Assembly: GCF_028745505.1 (NCBI RefSeq)
Contig: NZ_JAQZZL010000002.1
Coordinates: 1,550,001-1,614,000, forward strand
Length of the DNA stretch: 64,000 bases
Source of the DNA: Lentisphaera marina
Lineage (GTDB): Bacteria; Verrucomicrobiota; Lentisphaeria; Lentisphaerales; Lentisphaeraceae
Reading direction: 5' to 3'
The notes under the pieces were generated by a model, which did not search any database, was not told the DNA's origin, and saw only the letters and a list, made by a program, of their open reading frames with translations. A program made the position numbers and the translations under genes. Below are positions 1 to 8,896 of the stretch, piece after piece (the stretch's first letter is position 1; the number at the start of each line of letters is the position of its first letter).

Positions 1-308
1 ACTAGCGCAAAAGAGCTCATTAACTTGGTCATAGGGGCATTCCTTAGTTTAATTTTCACGTCAAATTTCCGTATAATATGGCCTTGATGACGAAATATCA
101 ATCGTTTTTGGTGAAATAATTATCATTATTTATTAAATGTTAATCATTTTACCAGTTCATTCTTCTTTCATGTAGACTACATACACACAAAAAACATAGT
201 GAAAGAATGAGAAAAAATTTACCATATAGTTTCCCTTAAGGATTAACTCTTATCAAACATTCTTGGAATTAAACGATAGAAGAATACAAAAAACACATCT
301 ATATGAGC
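1..308. other. Non-coding AT-rich edge region
   Basis: I find no convincing coding region on either strand. A TATAAT hexamer lies at 72-77 but it has no good -35 partner and no gene follows it on the plus strand, so I do not call a promoter. The stretch may be the regulatory region of a gene lying outside the window. Confidence 0.4.
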
Positions 309-367
309 AAAAAAAGCGAGCTACAGAAATATGTATGTGGTGTCATTGACATATTCCTGTAGCTCGT
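309..367 (-). terminator. Rho-independent terminator after nagB
   Basis: A long stem pairs 318-334 with 349-365; the only imperfection is one G-U wobble. The loop is 14 bases. On the minus strand the stem is followed by a run of seven U (the A-run at 309-315). It lies just past the nagB stop and would end the three-gene amino-sugar transcript. Confidence 0.85.
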
Positions 368-413
368 AAAACATGGCCTAGGGGGAAACCATTATTTTCC
401 TAAACACACTAAC

Positions 414-1199
414 TTAGTGATAGACTTGCCACTCGGGTTCATTTTCGAATATACGATAATAATACTCTTTACCTTCGAGTTCTTCGGCTGCATCTTCATC
501 GCAGATGATGACACAGTTGGGGTGCAATTGTAATGCCGATGCAGAAATCATAGAAGTGATCGGACCTTCAACTGCTTTGGCTAAAATTGAAGCTTTGGAT
601 TTACCCGTCGCTAAAAGAATAATTTTCTTAGCATCAAGAATGGTGCCAACGCCCATAGTAAGAGCGCGCTTGGGCATTTCTTTTGGATCATCGAATAAAG
701 GCCCATTTTGTTCAAGAGTAATGGGTGCTAAAGCTTTTTCTCGTGTACGGGAAGCCAAAGAGGACAAGGGCTCATTAAAGCCAATATGACCCGTATTACC
801 AATACCCAAGAGTTGAATATCTATTCCACCTTTATCAGTAATTTTTTCTTCGTATTCCTTACACGCTTCAGCGAGATCGGCTGCCACACCATTTGGCAAA
901 TAAGTCTCTTCTAGGTCAATATTAATTTTATTGAATAGTAAGTCGTTCATGTAATACCGATAAGACTGATTATGATCTGGAGCTAAGCCCACGTACTCGT
1001 CGAGATTGAATGTTGAACAGCGCGAGAAACTAACTTCACCTTGATCGTAACGTTGGACTATATTGGCATACAAATTTTCCATTGTACGCCCCGTTGCTAG
1101 ACCTAGAACACTATCTTTTTTATCTTGAACGGCATGGCAAATCAGACGAGCCGTGAGGTCAATGGCCGCGGCGGCATCTTTTTGAATTATAACTTCCAT
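414..1199 (-). CDS. nagB: Glucosamine-6-phosphate deaminase (NagB)
   Basis: Predicted cytoplasmic enzyme converting glucosamine-6-phosphate to fructose-6-phosphate and ammonia. At 261 aa it has the family length. The phosphate-binding segment LGLATGRT lies near residue 35, FNLDEYVGL (catalytic Asp67) follows, then GIGNTGHIGFNEP with His138 and Glu143. These match E. coli Asp72, His143 and Glu148 at a constant offset of 5. The position of E. coli Asp141 is Thr136 here, a change I also associate with the NagB-like domain of Bacteroidetes proteins fused to a PIG-L deacetylase. TAGGAG stands six bases before the start. It is the last gene of a tight operon with a PIG-L deacetylase and a sugar-kinase-like protein, 8 bases apart. 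The deaminase family is firm; the effect of Thr136 is not known. Confidence 0.9.
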   Translation of the reverse strand: MEVIIQKDAAAAIDLTARLICHAVQDKKDSVLGLATGRTMENLYANIVQRYDQGEVSFSRCSTFNLDEYVGLAPDHNQSYRYYMNDLLFNKINIDLEETYLPNGVAADLAEACKEYEEKITDKGGIDIQLLGIGNTGHIGFNEPLSSLASRTREKALAPITLEQNGPLFDDPKEMPKRALTMGVGTILDAKKIILLATGKSKASILAKAVEGPITSMISASALQLHPNCVIICDEDAAEELEGKEYYYRIFENEPEWQVYH

Positions 1200-1207
1200 A
1201 TCGACTC

Positions 1208-2056
1208 CTAAGATAAGTTATCTAATTTACTGGTGACATCATTTTGAAAACGCTCAATGGTCGCTTTTACGTAGTCACTAATTGACAAATTCTCATCTTC
1301 AATCAAAGGACTTAAGTCCATGGCAAAATTCATTGAATCGCAAGCATCCACTTCATGAGAGGCAAAGTATGTCGCATTGGCAACTCGACGACCAACAGTC
1401 GCTAAATCATAACGTTTTCCTCCACTTACTTGAGAGTCAAAAACTGCAATGAGGGCCTGTGCAATATGAGGGTACTGATCTGTGGGAAGAACGACTTTTT
1501 CATCGTCCATCATCCAGTCCAAGTCACGCCAAACCTCACAGCCATAAACTTTCTTGGGGCGTTGCTCTTTTGGGAGTGAACGAACGGCCTCAATAGAGCG
1601 CAACATCGTCGCCACATGCGTATCGTGCTTGTCTGCTGGATTGTGTAAATACAGAACTTCGGGCTGTGCGACTTGAAGAATAGCCCGAAGTTCTGCCACA
1701 GTGTTTTTGTTCTGTGAATCTTTGATTTCCGAACTCGGGTACGCCAACTGAACTTGGACTGCGAAATCTCCAAGTGAAGCCGCTTTATTCTGCTCGTCAC
1801 GGCGAATCGCCTGCATCTCTTCATCTGAGTACTCGGCGTAAATCCCAGTACGTGGACTTCCTGAACCATTTGATAAAATAACGCTACTGAAATTGAGATC
1901 TTTTTGACCAAAACATTGTGCAATACCATTATATGCTAAAATCTCGGTATCGTCCTGGTGAGCGACAATCGCTAAATGAGTCGTACTTGAGAGTGCTGCC
2001 TCATAGGCTTTCCCAGATGGGATGTAAGCACTGGCTTTTGAATGAATAAATTCCAT
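1208..2056 (-). CDS. PIG-L/LmbE-family deacetylase
   Basis: Predicted zinc-dependent N-deacetylase of the PIG-L/LmbE family, 282 aa, with no signal peptide, so probably cytoplasmic. The metal site is visible as AHQDD at residues 32-36 and a second histidine cluster DKHDTH at 142-147. It sits between a ROK-like kinase and nagB with 8-base gaps and an AGGAA ribosome site. The context suggests that it removes the acetyl group from GlcNAc or GlcNAc-6-phosphate and hands the product to NagB, taking the place of NagA, which is not seen nearby. The fold and metal site are supported by sequence; the substrate is inference. Some Bacteroidetes proteins carry the same two domains in one chain. Confidence 0.8.
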   Translation of the reverse strand: MEFIHSKASAYIPSGKAYEAALSSTTHLAIVAHQDDTEILAYNGIAQCFGQKDLNFSSVILSNGSGSPRTGIYAEYSDEEMQAIRRDEQNKAASLGDFAVQVQLAYPSSEIKDSQNKNTVAELRAILQVAQPEVLYLHNPADKHDTHVATMLRSIEAVRSLPKEQRPKKVYGCEVWRDLDWMMDDEKVVLPTDQYPHIAQALIAVFDSQVSGGKRYDLATVGRRVANATYFASHEVDACDSMNFAMDLSPLIEDENLSISDYVKATIERFQNDVTSKLDNLS

Positions 2057-2064
2057 AATAATTC

Positions 2065-3453
2065 CTAGTTTAAAGGTGCTAGACTCGCCGCTGTCACTGC
2101 TTGACCATGGCGTTTATCGGTTTCATTGGGGATATGAAAATTAACTATCTTTGATAATTCAGGAAATTCCGTATCCAAAACTTCACGCGCTTTCTCTAGG
2201 ATAAGTTCACCACCCTCACCCGATGTTACACGACCTAAGATGAGCAAGTTATCCATTTCATAAAACTCACCATAATGAGGAATCGTGTAACCCAAGTAAA
2301 TGCCAATCGCCTCATAAATTTTACGAGCTCGAGGATCATTCGCTTTCATTAATTTTTGTACTTCTTTGAGTTGCTCGGGGAAAGGCATGCCCGGCTCAAA
2401 GTCTAAACCTGCTGCTGGTGCTAAACGCGCCACCGCCTGCTGAGAGAAAAACTGTACGCCACAACCTAGATCGCCTGACCATTCATCCACAGGTCCATTG
2501 TCGCGGTAATCTACTGGAGCAAAGGCGAGTTCATTGAGCCATCCAGTAATTTTGGCGTCTTTGTCGACGTAACCCACGGCCTCACTCGTTCCCATTGCTA
2601 GGCCCATACAGGGAGTGACACCACAACTTTGGGCGCCATTAAGAGCCGTCACATCACCATCATTGACCACGACTATTGGCACATCCCATTCAGATTTGAG
2701 TTCAATGAAAATATTTTTGACTTTAGAATCGAAATCTTCTTCTGCTACACCACGAAATAAAGAGGCAATTTTAACTTGGTTATCCACATAAACACCTGCA
2801 GCGCTACCACCAATCGCATCCACACGGGGAAGTTTTTCGGCTGCACGGCGAATCGAGTCTTTAATACCTTCCAAATGCCAGGATGGATCATTTTGAAAAT
2901 AAGGATCCCATTCTACCTCTTCGGTATGAACCACTTGACCATCAATTGTTGCAGAACACTTTCTATCGGAGCCACCAAGGTCGAAGCCCACGCGGCAACC
3001 ATCTGTATAACCACCGAGGGATTGAGCATTGCCACTACTTTGGGGAACCTCTTCTAAACTGCAGTGTATGAACTCAAATTCACTACCATAAACTTTTTCA
3101 GCTATAATTTCATTATCAAATTTGCGCTCTCCGCAATTCGAATAAGTCTGCTTGATGTAATCGAAGAGTTCCTGAGGCCCTGCAATATAGACTTTATTGC
3201 CGCCGACCATCCACAACATGGCTTTAAGAAAACGTTCAACAAACTTATGGTTGAGCTCTACATTCGCTCCAGTGTGTGCCAAGATCTTTTCATTGAGGGT
3301 GAAAACCGTACCATTGGCTTGGACTAAAGCCATGGCAAAATCACTGCTTTCAGCTTCAGATACTTTCTTGCGAAAAGCTTGATTCCACAAGTAGGCAGGT
3401 TGATAAGTCGGGTCTAATTCACTAATAACTTTTTGGTCAATATTTAAACTCAT
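2065..3453 (-). CDS. ASKHA/ROK-like sugar kinase with N-terminal extension
   Basis: 462 aa protein with a ROK/BadF-type ATPase core in its C-terminal two thirds. The phosphate-1 loop is DLGGSDRK at residue 158, an NDGDVTALNGA segment near 265 fits the catalytic Asp region, and GLAMGTSEA near 285 fits the second phosphate loop. The first 150 residues precede the kinase core and I do not recognise them. It is the first gene of the amino-sugar operon (TGGAGA before the start), so the likely role is ATP-dependent phosphorylation of GlcNAc or glucosamine. ROK members can also be regulators, but no helix-turn-helix is evident. Family fairly sure, substrate inferred. Confidence 0.65.
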   Translation of the reverse strand: MSLNIDQKVISELDPTYQPAYLWNQAFRKKVSEAESSDFAMALVQANGTVFTLNEKILAHTGANVELNHKFVERFLKAMLWMVGGNKVYIAGPQELFDYIKQTYSNCGERKFDNEIIAEKVYGSEFEFIHCSLEEVPQSSGNAQSLGGYTDGCRVGFDLGGSDRKCSATIDGQVVHTEEVEWDPYFQNDPSWHLEGIKDSIRRAAEKLPRVDAIGGSAAGVYVDNQVKIASLFRGVAEEDFDSKVKNIFIELKSEWDVPIVVVNDGDVTALNGAQSCGVTPCMGLAMGTSEAVGYVDKDAKITGWLNELAFAPVDYRDNGPVDEWSGDLGCGVQFFSQQAVARLAPAAGLDFEPGMPFPEQLKEVQKLMKANDPRARKIYEAIGIYLGYTIPHYGEFYEMDNLLILGRVTSGEGGELILEKAREVLDTEFPELSKIVNFHIPNETDKRHGQAVTAASLAPLN

Positions 3454-3522
3454 AGTAGTCTCCAGTTTGCTTAATTGAGCTAAACATACGGATACTAGCA
3501 GGAGATTACAATGACACTTATT

Positions 3523-3537
3523 TGATATATTATATCA
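3523..3537. promoter_or_regulatory. Palindrome upstream of amino-sugar operon
   Basis: A perfect 7+1+7 palindrome, TGATATATTATATCA, lies about 70 bases before the start of the kinase-like gene. On the minus strand it contains a TATAAT hexamer, so it could be an operator overlapping the promoter. No clear -35 box was found. The region is very AT-rich, so chance is possible. Confidence 0.35.
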
Positions 3538-3632
3538 TAATATTGATATTTTTACTTAATTCACTTCTAGCCATTTTGATTCCAAGTCTTCGCAGCTCAA
3601 CATTATTATTCATGCATAATAATTTTAGTGAT

Positions 3633-4364
3633 TTACAGTTTCAAATTTAGTGCTTGTGCGATGTGCCTACTCACTTCTTTGGCTAATGACTGAGATCCCT
3701 TTGGAGTGAAATGAACGTTGACGGGAATTTGCAGTTCCTTTAAACGTGGCTGGGTGAATGTGTACAAATCATTAATCACAATCTGATTTTTTTGCATCAA
3801 TTTCTGTGCGACCTCATTATAAATTTTTGCATCTTCTGGAATACGACAAGGCACCACACCTGAAGGATAAGCTGTCGTAGTCGCAAAAATCAATTTAGCT
3901 TCTGTCTGTTTCAAGACTTCAATTAATTTGCTCAGATTCTCTTGATATTTCTCTGGCGAATTTCGCGGAGCTACCTTGGGGTCTGTTGCTTTTTTAATTG
4001 CGGTACCTGGCTTTATCCTTTTTAAATCATGTAGACCCCAATTGAAATGAATGACATCCCATTTTTTCACTCCTTGGGTATTGAGCCATTTCTTCAAATT
4101 ATTTAATCCACTCACTGTATCGCCGCAATTTAGAGGTTTATCACCCGCCACTGGACGATAGACATTGGCTTTACCAGCTAAGATTTTGCGGACGTCCAAA
4201 GTATATCCTATTGATATAGAGTCTCCCAAAATGAGTACATTTGGCAAGCCCTCCTCTGCTTGTAATTGCCATTTATAAGCCTTCGCTTGCTCTTCGAATG
4301 AGCCGGGCTCCACGCCGAAGCTATTAAGTCCGATAATGATAAGTATGTAATAAATATGATTCAT
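3633..4364 (-). CDS. Exported SGNH/GDSL-type hydrolase
   Basis: 243 aa esterase-like protein with a hydrophobic N-terminal signal segment (about residues 1-17). The SGNH block I motif is LGDSISIGY, with the nucleophile Ser near residue 49. A block with NWGLHDL follows in the middle, and block V, VHFTPKGSQ, carries the catalytic His near the end. Such proteins remove acyl or acetyl groups from lipids or polysaccharides. GAGGAA precedes the start. It stands alone between the amino-sugar operon and a pseudopilin gene on the same strand. It may act on acetylated glycans outside the cytoplasm, but the substrate cannot be read from sequence. Confidence 0.75.
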   Translation of the reverse strand: MNHIYYILIIIGLNSFGVEPGSFEEQAKAYKWQLQAEEGLPNVLILGDSISIGYTLDVRKILAGKANVYRPVAGDKPLNCGDTVSGLNNLKKWLNTQGVKKWDVIHFNWGLHDLKRIKPGTAIKKATDPKVAPRNSPEKYQENLSKLIEVLKQTEAKLIFATTTAYPSGVVPCRIPEDAKIYNEVAQKLMQKNQIVINDLYTFTQPRLKELQIPVNVHFTPKGSQSLAKEVSRHIAQALNLKL

Positions 4365-4391
4365 AAAAATTCCTCGAAAGAGACCAATGGA

Positions 4392-5195
4392 CTACTTTCC
4401 ACAATCCCACATCGTATTGCGTGTATCTGTTGCTGACCAAGGGTCCGAACCGGAGCCGGCATAAGTAGAAGGAAAATATGTATAACTTACGTGACCATCT
4501 ACAAACAAGTAATTACTCTTCCATAAACCGTGAACCCAGAATGATTTTTCCGCCTGATTAACTTGAAGATCTTGAACCGTTACATTTCCTCGCGATTGAT
4601 GACCTGCGGTATTATTCTCATATGGATATTCAGTTATCACAATACTGTCTGAGGCTTGATTTATATCACTATATTTCCGTGAGTAAATTTTACTTGCATC
4701 TGTTTCCCAAGCAGTACTCGTAATCCCCCGCCCTGCCCAAGATGTAAAGGTATAAAGTGTGTTAAGTGAATACGATCGAGATCCCTGACCCAAACCACTT
4801 TCTTCTCCCCTAGAATCGGAAGGACAGCGATAGAGTTTGGCCCCATCACTCTGGCCACTACCTGCATTAAAACCCCAGCTGTTCTTATCTGCATCACTTA
4901 GATCACGGCCATCATAGTCACTTAATTTATCATCCCATGACCACGCATAATCAACTTGACCAGCAATATTATGGGAAACGGGGTAATAGCCCTCATTATT
5001 GTCGAGGTACATAAACATAACAACACCAATCTGTTTTTGATTATTAAGGCACTGAGTTCTTCTCGCGGATTCCCTAGCTTTTGATAATACGGGCAAAAGT
5101 AAAGAGGATAAAATTCCCACTATGGCGATAACGACCAAAAGCTCTATCAAAGAAAACGAGGACTTACTTTTTTTATTCAAAACTGATGTGACCAT
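4392..5195 (-). CDS. Prepilin-type (type II pseudopilin-like) exported protein
   Basis: 267 aa protein starting with a short basic leader and a class III signal, FSLIELLVVIAIVGIL, cleaved before the Phe by prepilin peptidase. The fifth mature residue is the usual Glu. A hydrophobic helix of about 20 residues follows, then a globular domain. The C-terminal part contains HGLWKSNYLFVDGH, which resembles the H-x9-DG domain attached to many prepilin-like proteins in Lentisphaerae and Planctomycetes, though here the spacing is ten. In these phyla such genes occur in many scattered copies. The role is unknown; assembly in a type II-like filament or use as a surface anchor are both possible. Confidence 0.85.
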   Translation of the reverse strand: MVTSVLNKKSKSSFSLIELLVVIAIVGILSSLLLPVLSKARESARRTQCLNNQKQIGVVMFMYLDNNEGYYPVSHNIAGQVDYAWSWDDKLSDYDGRDLSDADKNSWGFNAGSGQSDGAKLYRCPSDSRGEESGLGQGSRSYSLNTLYTFTSWAGRGITSTAWETDASKIYSRKYSDINQASDSIVITEYPYENNTAGHQSRGNVTVQDLQVNQAEKSFWVHGLWKSNYLFVDGHVSYTYFPSTYAGSGSDPWSATDTRNTMWDCGK

Positions 5196-5420
5196 GATTC
5201 AAAATCCTTAAGTTATTGAAAACAAAAGCGAGAGATATAGCCTATTGTTACAGTAAAAAACATGAATCCTAAAATTTTCCTCTCCTATTTGCAACTTTCC
5301 CATAATTTAGTCGCTTAATTTTCACTTACTTAGAAAGAAAACGATTAAGCTTTCCATTATTAGTCATCAAATCCCTAGATAGAGTACTATAGTGGGAAAG
5401 CTTTAAGGATAAGTTCTGGA

Positions 5421-7484
5421 ATGATTATGAATAAAAATGTCGTTACTAATAATAACTTCTCAAAAATTTTTGATGAAGCGACAGCTCTTTATAGCGATGA
5501 AGTTGAAACGCCGATAAGTGATTCAATTAAAAACGAAGCCGATCGTTACACACAATTAAAGAAACATGCAACTGGCGGGCATAAAGTTATCTACCAATGT
5601 CATGATGAGTATACCGACAGAACTGTTGCTTTAGCTCTGCCCCGTGATTCTTGCGATCATAAAAAAGAAGAAATCTTTTTGCGCGAAGGCCGCATAAACT
5701 CTTTATTACAGCATCCTAACATTATTCCCATCTATGATATGGGATATAGAAATGGCAGTCCTTTTTTCAGTATGAAGTTTATCCAAGGAAAAACTTTAGC
5801 AGATATTATTGAGGAAGGTAAAACTGAAAAAAATATTGCTTTAGACAGAAATGAACTGATCGATATTTTTCTCAAAGTTTGCGATGCCATTGCCTTTTGT
5901 CATTCAAAGGGAATTGCCCACCTAGATCTAAAACCAGAAAACATCTGTATCGATGAGTATGGCGAGGTCTATGTTTGTGATTGGGGCCTAGCCATCATTT
6001 TAGATGACTCAATTCCTCTTGATGAGAGTTTCCCCGAAGTCGAGAAATACTCACTCAATTCTATACACGAAGATAAATTAACCCTCGATGGCTACCTTAA
6101 GGGCACTCCGGGGTATATGGCTCCGGAACAAAGCCCTCTCATGGATGAACAAAAGGGCATACATAGCGATATTTTTTCTCTAGGCGCAATTTTGTATACT
6201 TTATTAACTTACAAAAAACCCTTCACGGCGAAAACTATTGAGTTAACATTACAAAAAACAGTAAATGGCGATTTTGTTTCTCCATCTTCCTTTGTGAACA
6301 ACCTTCCTGCGCAACTCGAGCTCATTTGCCTTCAGTCGCTAAAAGTCCCCCTCGATCAACGCTATCAGTCTGTTGATGAACTTAAGAACGATATTCAAGC
6401 GTTTAGAAATGGCTACGCAATTTCTGCTGAAAAAAACTCAAACATCAAAATTTTATCACTCTTGATCAAGCGTAATAAAGCTTTATTCCTCACCGTTTTC
6501 ATAGCTTTCATTATCATTTCTCTTTCAACATTATTCTTTACTATCAACCTGAAAAAGTCTGAAAAGCACGCCTTAGCTCTCGCTGAAAAATTCCGTTTGA
6601 AAACTGAAGAAAGTCAAGAACGAGGTGGCTTATTATCGAATAAACTTTACGGCGATGCGCTGATTCATTTTGAAGCAGACAATTTTGACAAGGCCATTGA
6701 CTTACTCAATTATTCGCTACAACTCGACGCTAACAACCTCCTCGCAAAAGAACTTTTGGGGAAATTATATTTTATCAGTGAGGAATATGATCAAGCACTC
6801 AATCTATTGACTGATTTGGAGCCCAAAGATAAATTCAGCCAATTCATCATCAATTACTCGAGCAAAAATCAAGCTCCTCAAACGATAGATGAATTTTATC
6901 AACTTAATTTAATCATTAACAAAGTCTTTGGATCGTATAATCATCATTCCTCAAATTTAATTCACTACAAAATATACTCTGATTTAAACTACCAAGAACG
7001 ACTCGAACTAGCCTCGCTATTGCTTCCCATCTACAATAAAAATCACAGCATTAATTTAAAGTATGATCACGAGAGTAAACTTTTGGATCTTTCAGATAAT
7101 CCGAATTTACTATCCCCTTATATGCTACAGAATTTCCCGGCGCAAAAAGCCGATTTTTCCCATACTTCTATCGTTAATTTTATTACTTTTCGCTCCATGC
7201 CTTTATTGAGCTTGGATGTGAGCTCAACTCCTTTAACCAGTTTAGAAAGTTTTTCCAACAACTCAATCCGAGAACTATATATAGCTAACACCAAGATACG
7301 TGATCTAAGCTCGCTAAGAAGCAGTACATTACAGGTCTTAGATATACGTGGTTTAAAGCTTTTGAATTCTCGGGATTTATTGCACATGAGCTATCTAAAA
7401 ACTCTCATCACCTCACCGGGTCAATTAGATCCCGATGTAAAAAAGCTCTTATCTACACGCCTTAAACTGATAGAGAAAAACTAG
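5421..7484 (+). CDS. Transmembrane Ser/Thr protein kinase with TPR and leucine-rich C-terminus
   Basis: 687 aa receptor-like kinase. The kinase domain covers about residues 42-330: an alpha-C Glu near 89, HLDLKPEN (Asp169, Lys171, Asn174), DWG at 187 in place of DFG, and GTPGYMAPEQ at 228-237. The VAIK motif reads VALA (69-72), so the ATP-anchoring lysine is Ala, and the glycine loop is also weak. One membrane helix lies at about 354-376. Outside the membrane come TPR-like helices (about 405-470) and a leucine-rich tract (about 570-670). The start at the first ATG or two codons later cannot be decided. The stop overlaps the convergent ECF sigma gene by four bases; kinase and ECF pairs are common in Planctomycetes-like bacteria. 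It may signal envelope state to that sigma factor. Kinase activity is uncertain given the missing lysine. Confidence 0.85.
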   Translation: MIMNKNVVTNNNFSKIFDEATALYSDEVETPISDSIKNEADRYTQLKKHATGGHKVIYQCHDEYTDRTVALALPRDSCDHKKEEIFLREGRINSLLQHPNIIPIYDMGYRNGSPFFSMKFIQGKTLADIIEEGKTEKNIALDRNELIDIFLKVCDAIAFCHSKGIAHLDLKPENICIDEYGEVYVCDWGLAIILDDSIPLDESFPEVEKYSLNSIHEDKLTLDGYLKGTPGYMAPEQSPLMDEQKGIHSDIFSLGAILYTLLTYKKPFTAKTIELTLQKTVNGDFVSPSSFVNNLPAQLELICLQSLKVPLDQRYQSVDELKNDIQAFRNGYAISAEKNSNIKILSLLIKRNKALFLTVFIAFIIISLSTLFFTINLKKSEKHALALAEKFRLKTEESQERGGLLSNKLYGDALIHFEADNFDKAIDLLNYSLQLDANNLLAKELLGKLYFISEEYDQALNLLTDLEPKDKFSQFIINYSSKNQAPQTIDEFYQLNLIINKVFGSYNHHSSNLIHYKIYSDLNYQERLELASLLLPIYNKNHSINLKYDHESKLLDLSDNPNLLSPYMLQNFPAQKADFSHTSIVNFITFRSMPLLSLDVSSTPLTSLESFSNNSIRELYIANTKIRDLSSLRSSTLQVLDIRGLKLLNSRDLLHMSYLKTLITSPGQLDPDVKKLLSTRLKLIEKN

Positions 7485-8089
7485 TGACAATCGAGTTCTT
7501 TATTTAGACGTGTTATCTCTTTAATTAATGCATTGCGAGCACGCTTCTTGTAAACACGAACTGAACTGGAGGCAATGCCAATGCGCTGCTCTATTTCTTG
7601 GTCGGGAATATCTTGCATCGAAAGCTCAAAAACCGACCGTACTTTTTCAGATAAATCAGCTTTAATATTTTCATAGGCTTTTTCAGCGATAAAAACCTTC
7701 CATTCTTTTTCAGCTAACTTTTCAATCTCTGGTTCACTAACACGGCTCATACTCTCCAGAGCTTCTTCATATTGGACTTCTTTCTTAGCGTTATTACTCG
7801 CTTTAGATCTAAGATAGTCCTTAACTATGTTACAAGTCACCAAGCTCAACCAGGTACGAAAACGGCATTGATTGGGTCTATATTCAAATTTGGGTAAATC
7901 TTTCCAAAGCTTTAATAAGACATTCTGAAGTAAATCTTCATTTAATTCTTGTTTTAAATTAAAATTACGAATGATTACGAAAATATAATTTTTATATGTT
8001 TCAACGAAATCTTCCCAAGTCTGCTCATCGTCACGATCAACTTGGAGGCGTTGAATCAATGTTAATCTTGTTGAGTAGTCTTTCTTCAA
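7481..8089 (-). CDS. ECF-type RNA polymerase sigma factor
   Basis: 202 aa sigma-70 family protein of ECF size. Region 2 lies in the first 110 residues (NEDLLQNVLLKLWKDL and a following FRTWL segment). Region 4 lies in the last 70, with a helix-turn-helix around DIPDQEIEQRIGIASSSVRV. The start is TTG, chosen because AAGGAG stands about nine bases upstream and the reading matches the family N-terminus. It is convergent with, and overlaps by four bases, the transmembrane kinase gene, which may control it by phosphorylation. No anti-sigma factor is seen next to it. Its target promoters cannot be named from this window. Confidence 0.85.
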   Translation of the reverse strand: MKKDYSTRLTLIQRLQVDRDDEQTWEDFVETYKNYIFVIIRNFNLKQELNEDLLQNVLLKLWKDLPKFEYRPNQCRFRTWLSLVTCNIVKDYLRSKASNNAKKEVQYEEALESMSRVSEPEIEKLAEKEWKVFIAEKAYENIKADLSEKVRSVFELSMQDIPDQEIEQRIGIASSSVRVYKKRARNALIKEITRLNKELDCH

Positions 8090-8369
8090 TTCTAATCACT
8101 CCTTATAAAAATCTAAAAGTTCTATACTATAGGAAAATGCGCCTGCTAATACAATTCGCCTGAGACAGCTTTCACTCATTAAAAGTAATGATAAATATTT
8201 ATTTCATCAGTCTTGCTACTTTTATCACTTGCGACAATCCCTGTAAATAAGCACATCATAAGAATGTACTGAATCAAGAGCTTCGCGGAGATTTTGAGTT
8301 TTATCAAAAAATAAATCTTGCAAAACAATGAGTTTTCATTATTCTAATGATAACAATGGAGGACATATA

Positions 8370-8849
8370 ATGAAAGACTTTTTTAAAATCTTTGCAATAA
8401 TCACGACAATATTCTTTATCATGGCAGGAGCTTGCGCTTTTGGTATCTATAAATCACACAAAAACTTCCCTGAATACGCAAAAAAAGATGTTCTGTATAC
8501 AAAATATAAGGATTATCTAAGCGAAATTGATCATGAATTACAGGAAAGCAGTTCCGCTCTAGATTTTGCAGCTCGACTTGAGAAATTAAACCACCCCGAC
8601 GAAGTCATTTATTTATGTATTGAGAAGGAACGCGATATTCATGATCACAGTAATAAGAGTGATGAAATTGAAATTATAAAAAAATTCGAATCTGGTTCCA
8701 AGAGTACATACACGAGTAATGGAACTGGCTATGGAAGCATCAATGATCAGGACATTGTTATTATTCGCCACGACATTAGTTCGATCAAAGGATTAGATAA
8801 GTGTGTGATCTATTTTAATCATGAAGCTGACGCTAAGCCAGATAAATAA
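8370..8849 (+). CDS. Small membrane-anchored protein of unknown function
   Basis: 159 aa protein that I do not recognise. The ATG chosen has a strong GGAGG about six bases upstream; a longer reading from 8328 lacks one. The first 28 residues hold one hydrophobic helix (FAIITTIFFIMAGACAFGIY), acting as a membrane anchor or uncleaved signal. The rest is hydrophilic, predicted outside the membrane, with a charged middle. It follows the kinase/sigma pair and precedes another small membrane protein on the same strand. No motif points to an activity. Confidence 0.6.
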   Translation: MKDFFKIFAIITTIFFIMAGACAFGIYKSHKNFPEYAKKDVLYTKYKDYLSEIDHELQESSSALDFAARLEKLNHPDEVIYLCIEKERDIHDHSNKSDEIEIIKKFESGSKSTYTSNGTGYGSINDQDIVIIRHDISSIKGLDKCVIYFNHEADAKPDK

Positions 8850-8896
8850 GTTCAGAATTCATGGGCAAAAAACTTAAGTGAATGTAAGCTAATTAC

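Noticed and set aside
505..789. Open frames antisense to nagB and to many other genes
   Set aside because: They lack ribosome sites and family motifs, and are explained as shadows of the recognised genes on the opposite strand.
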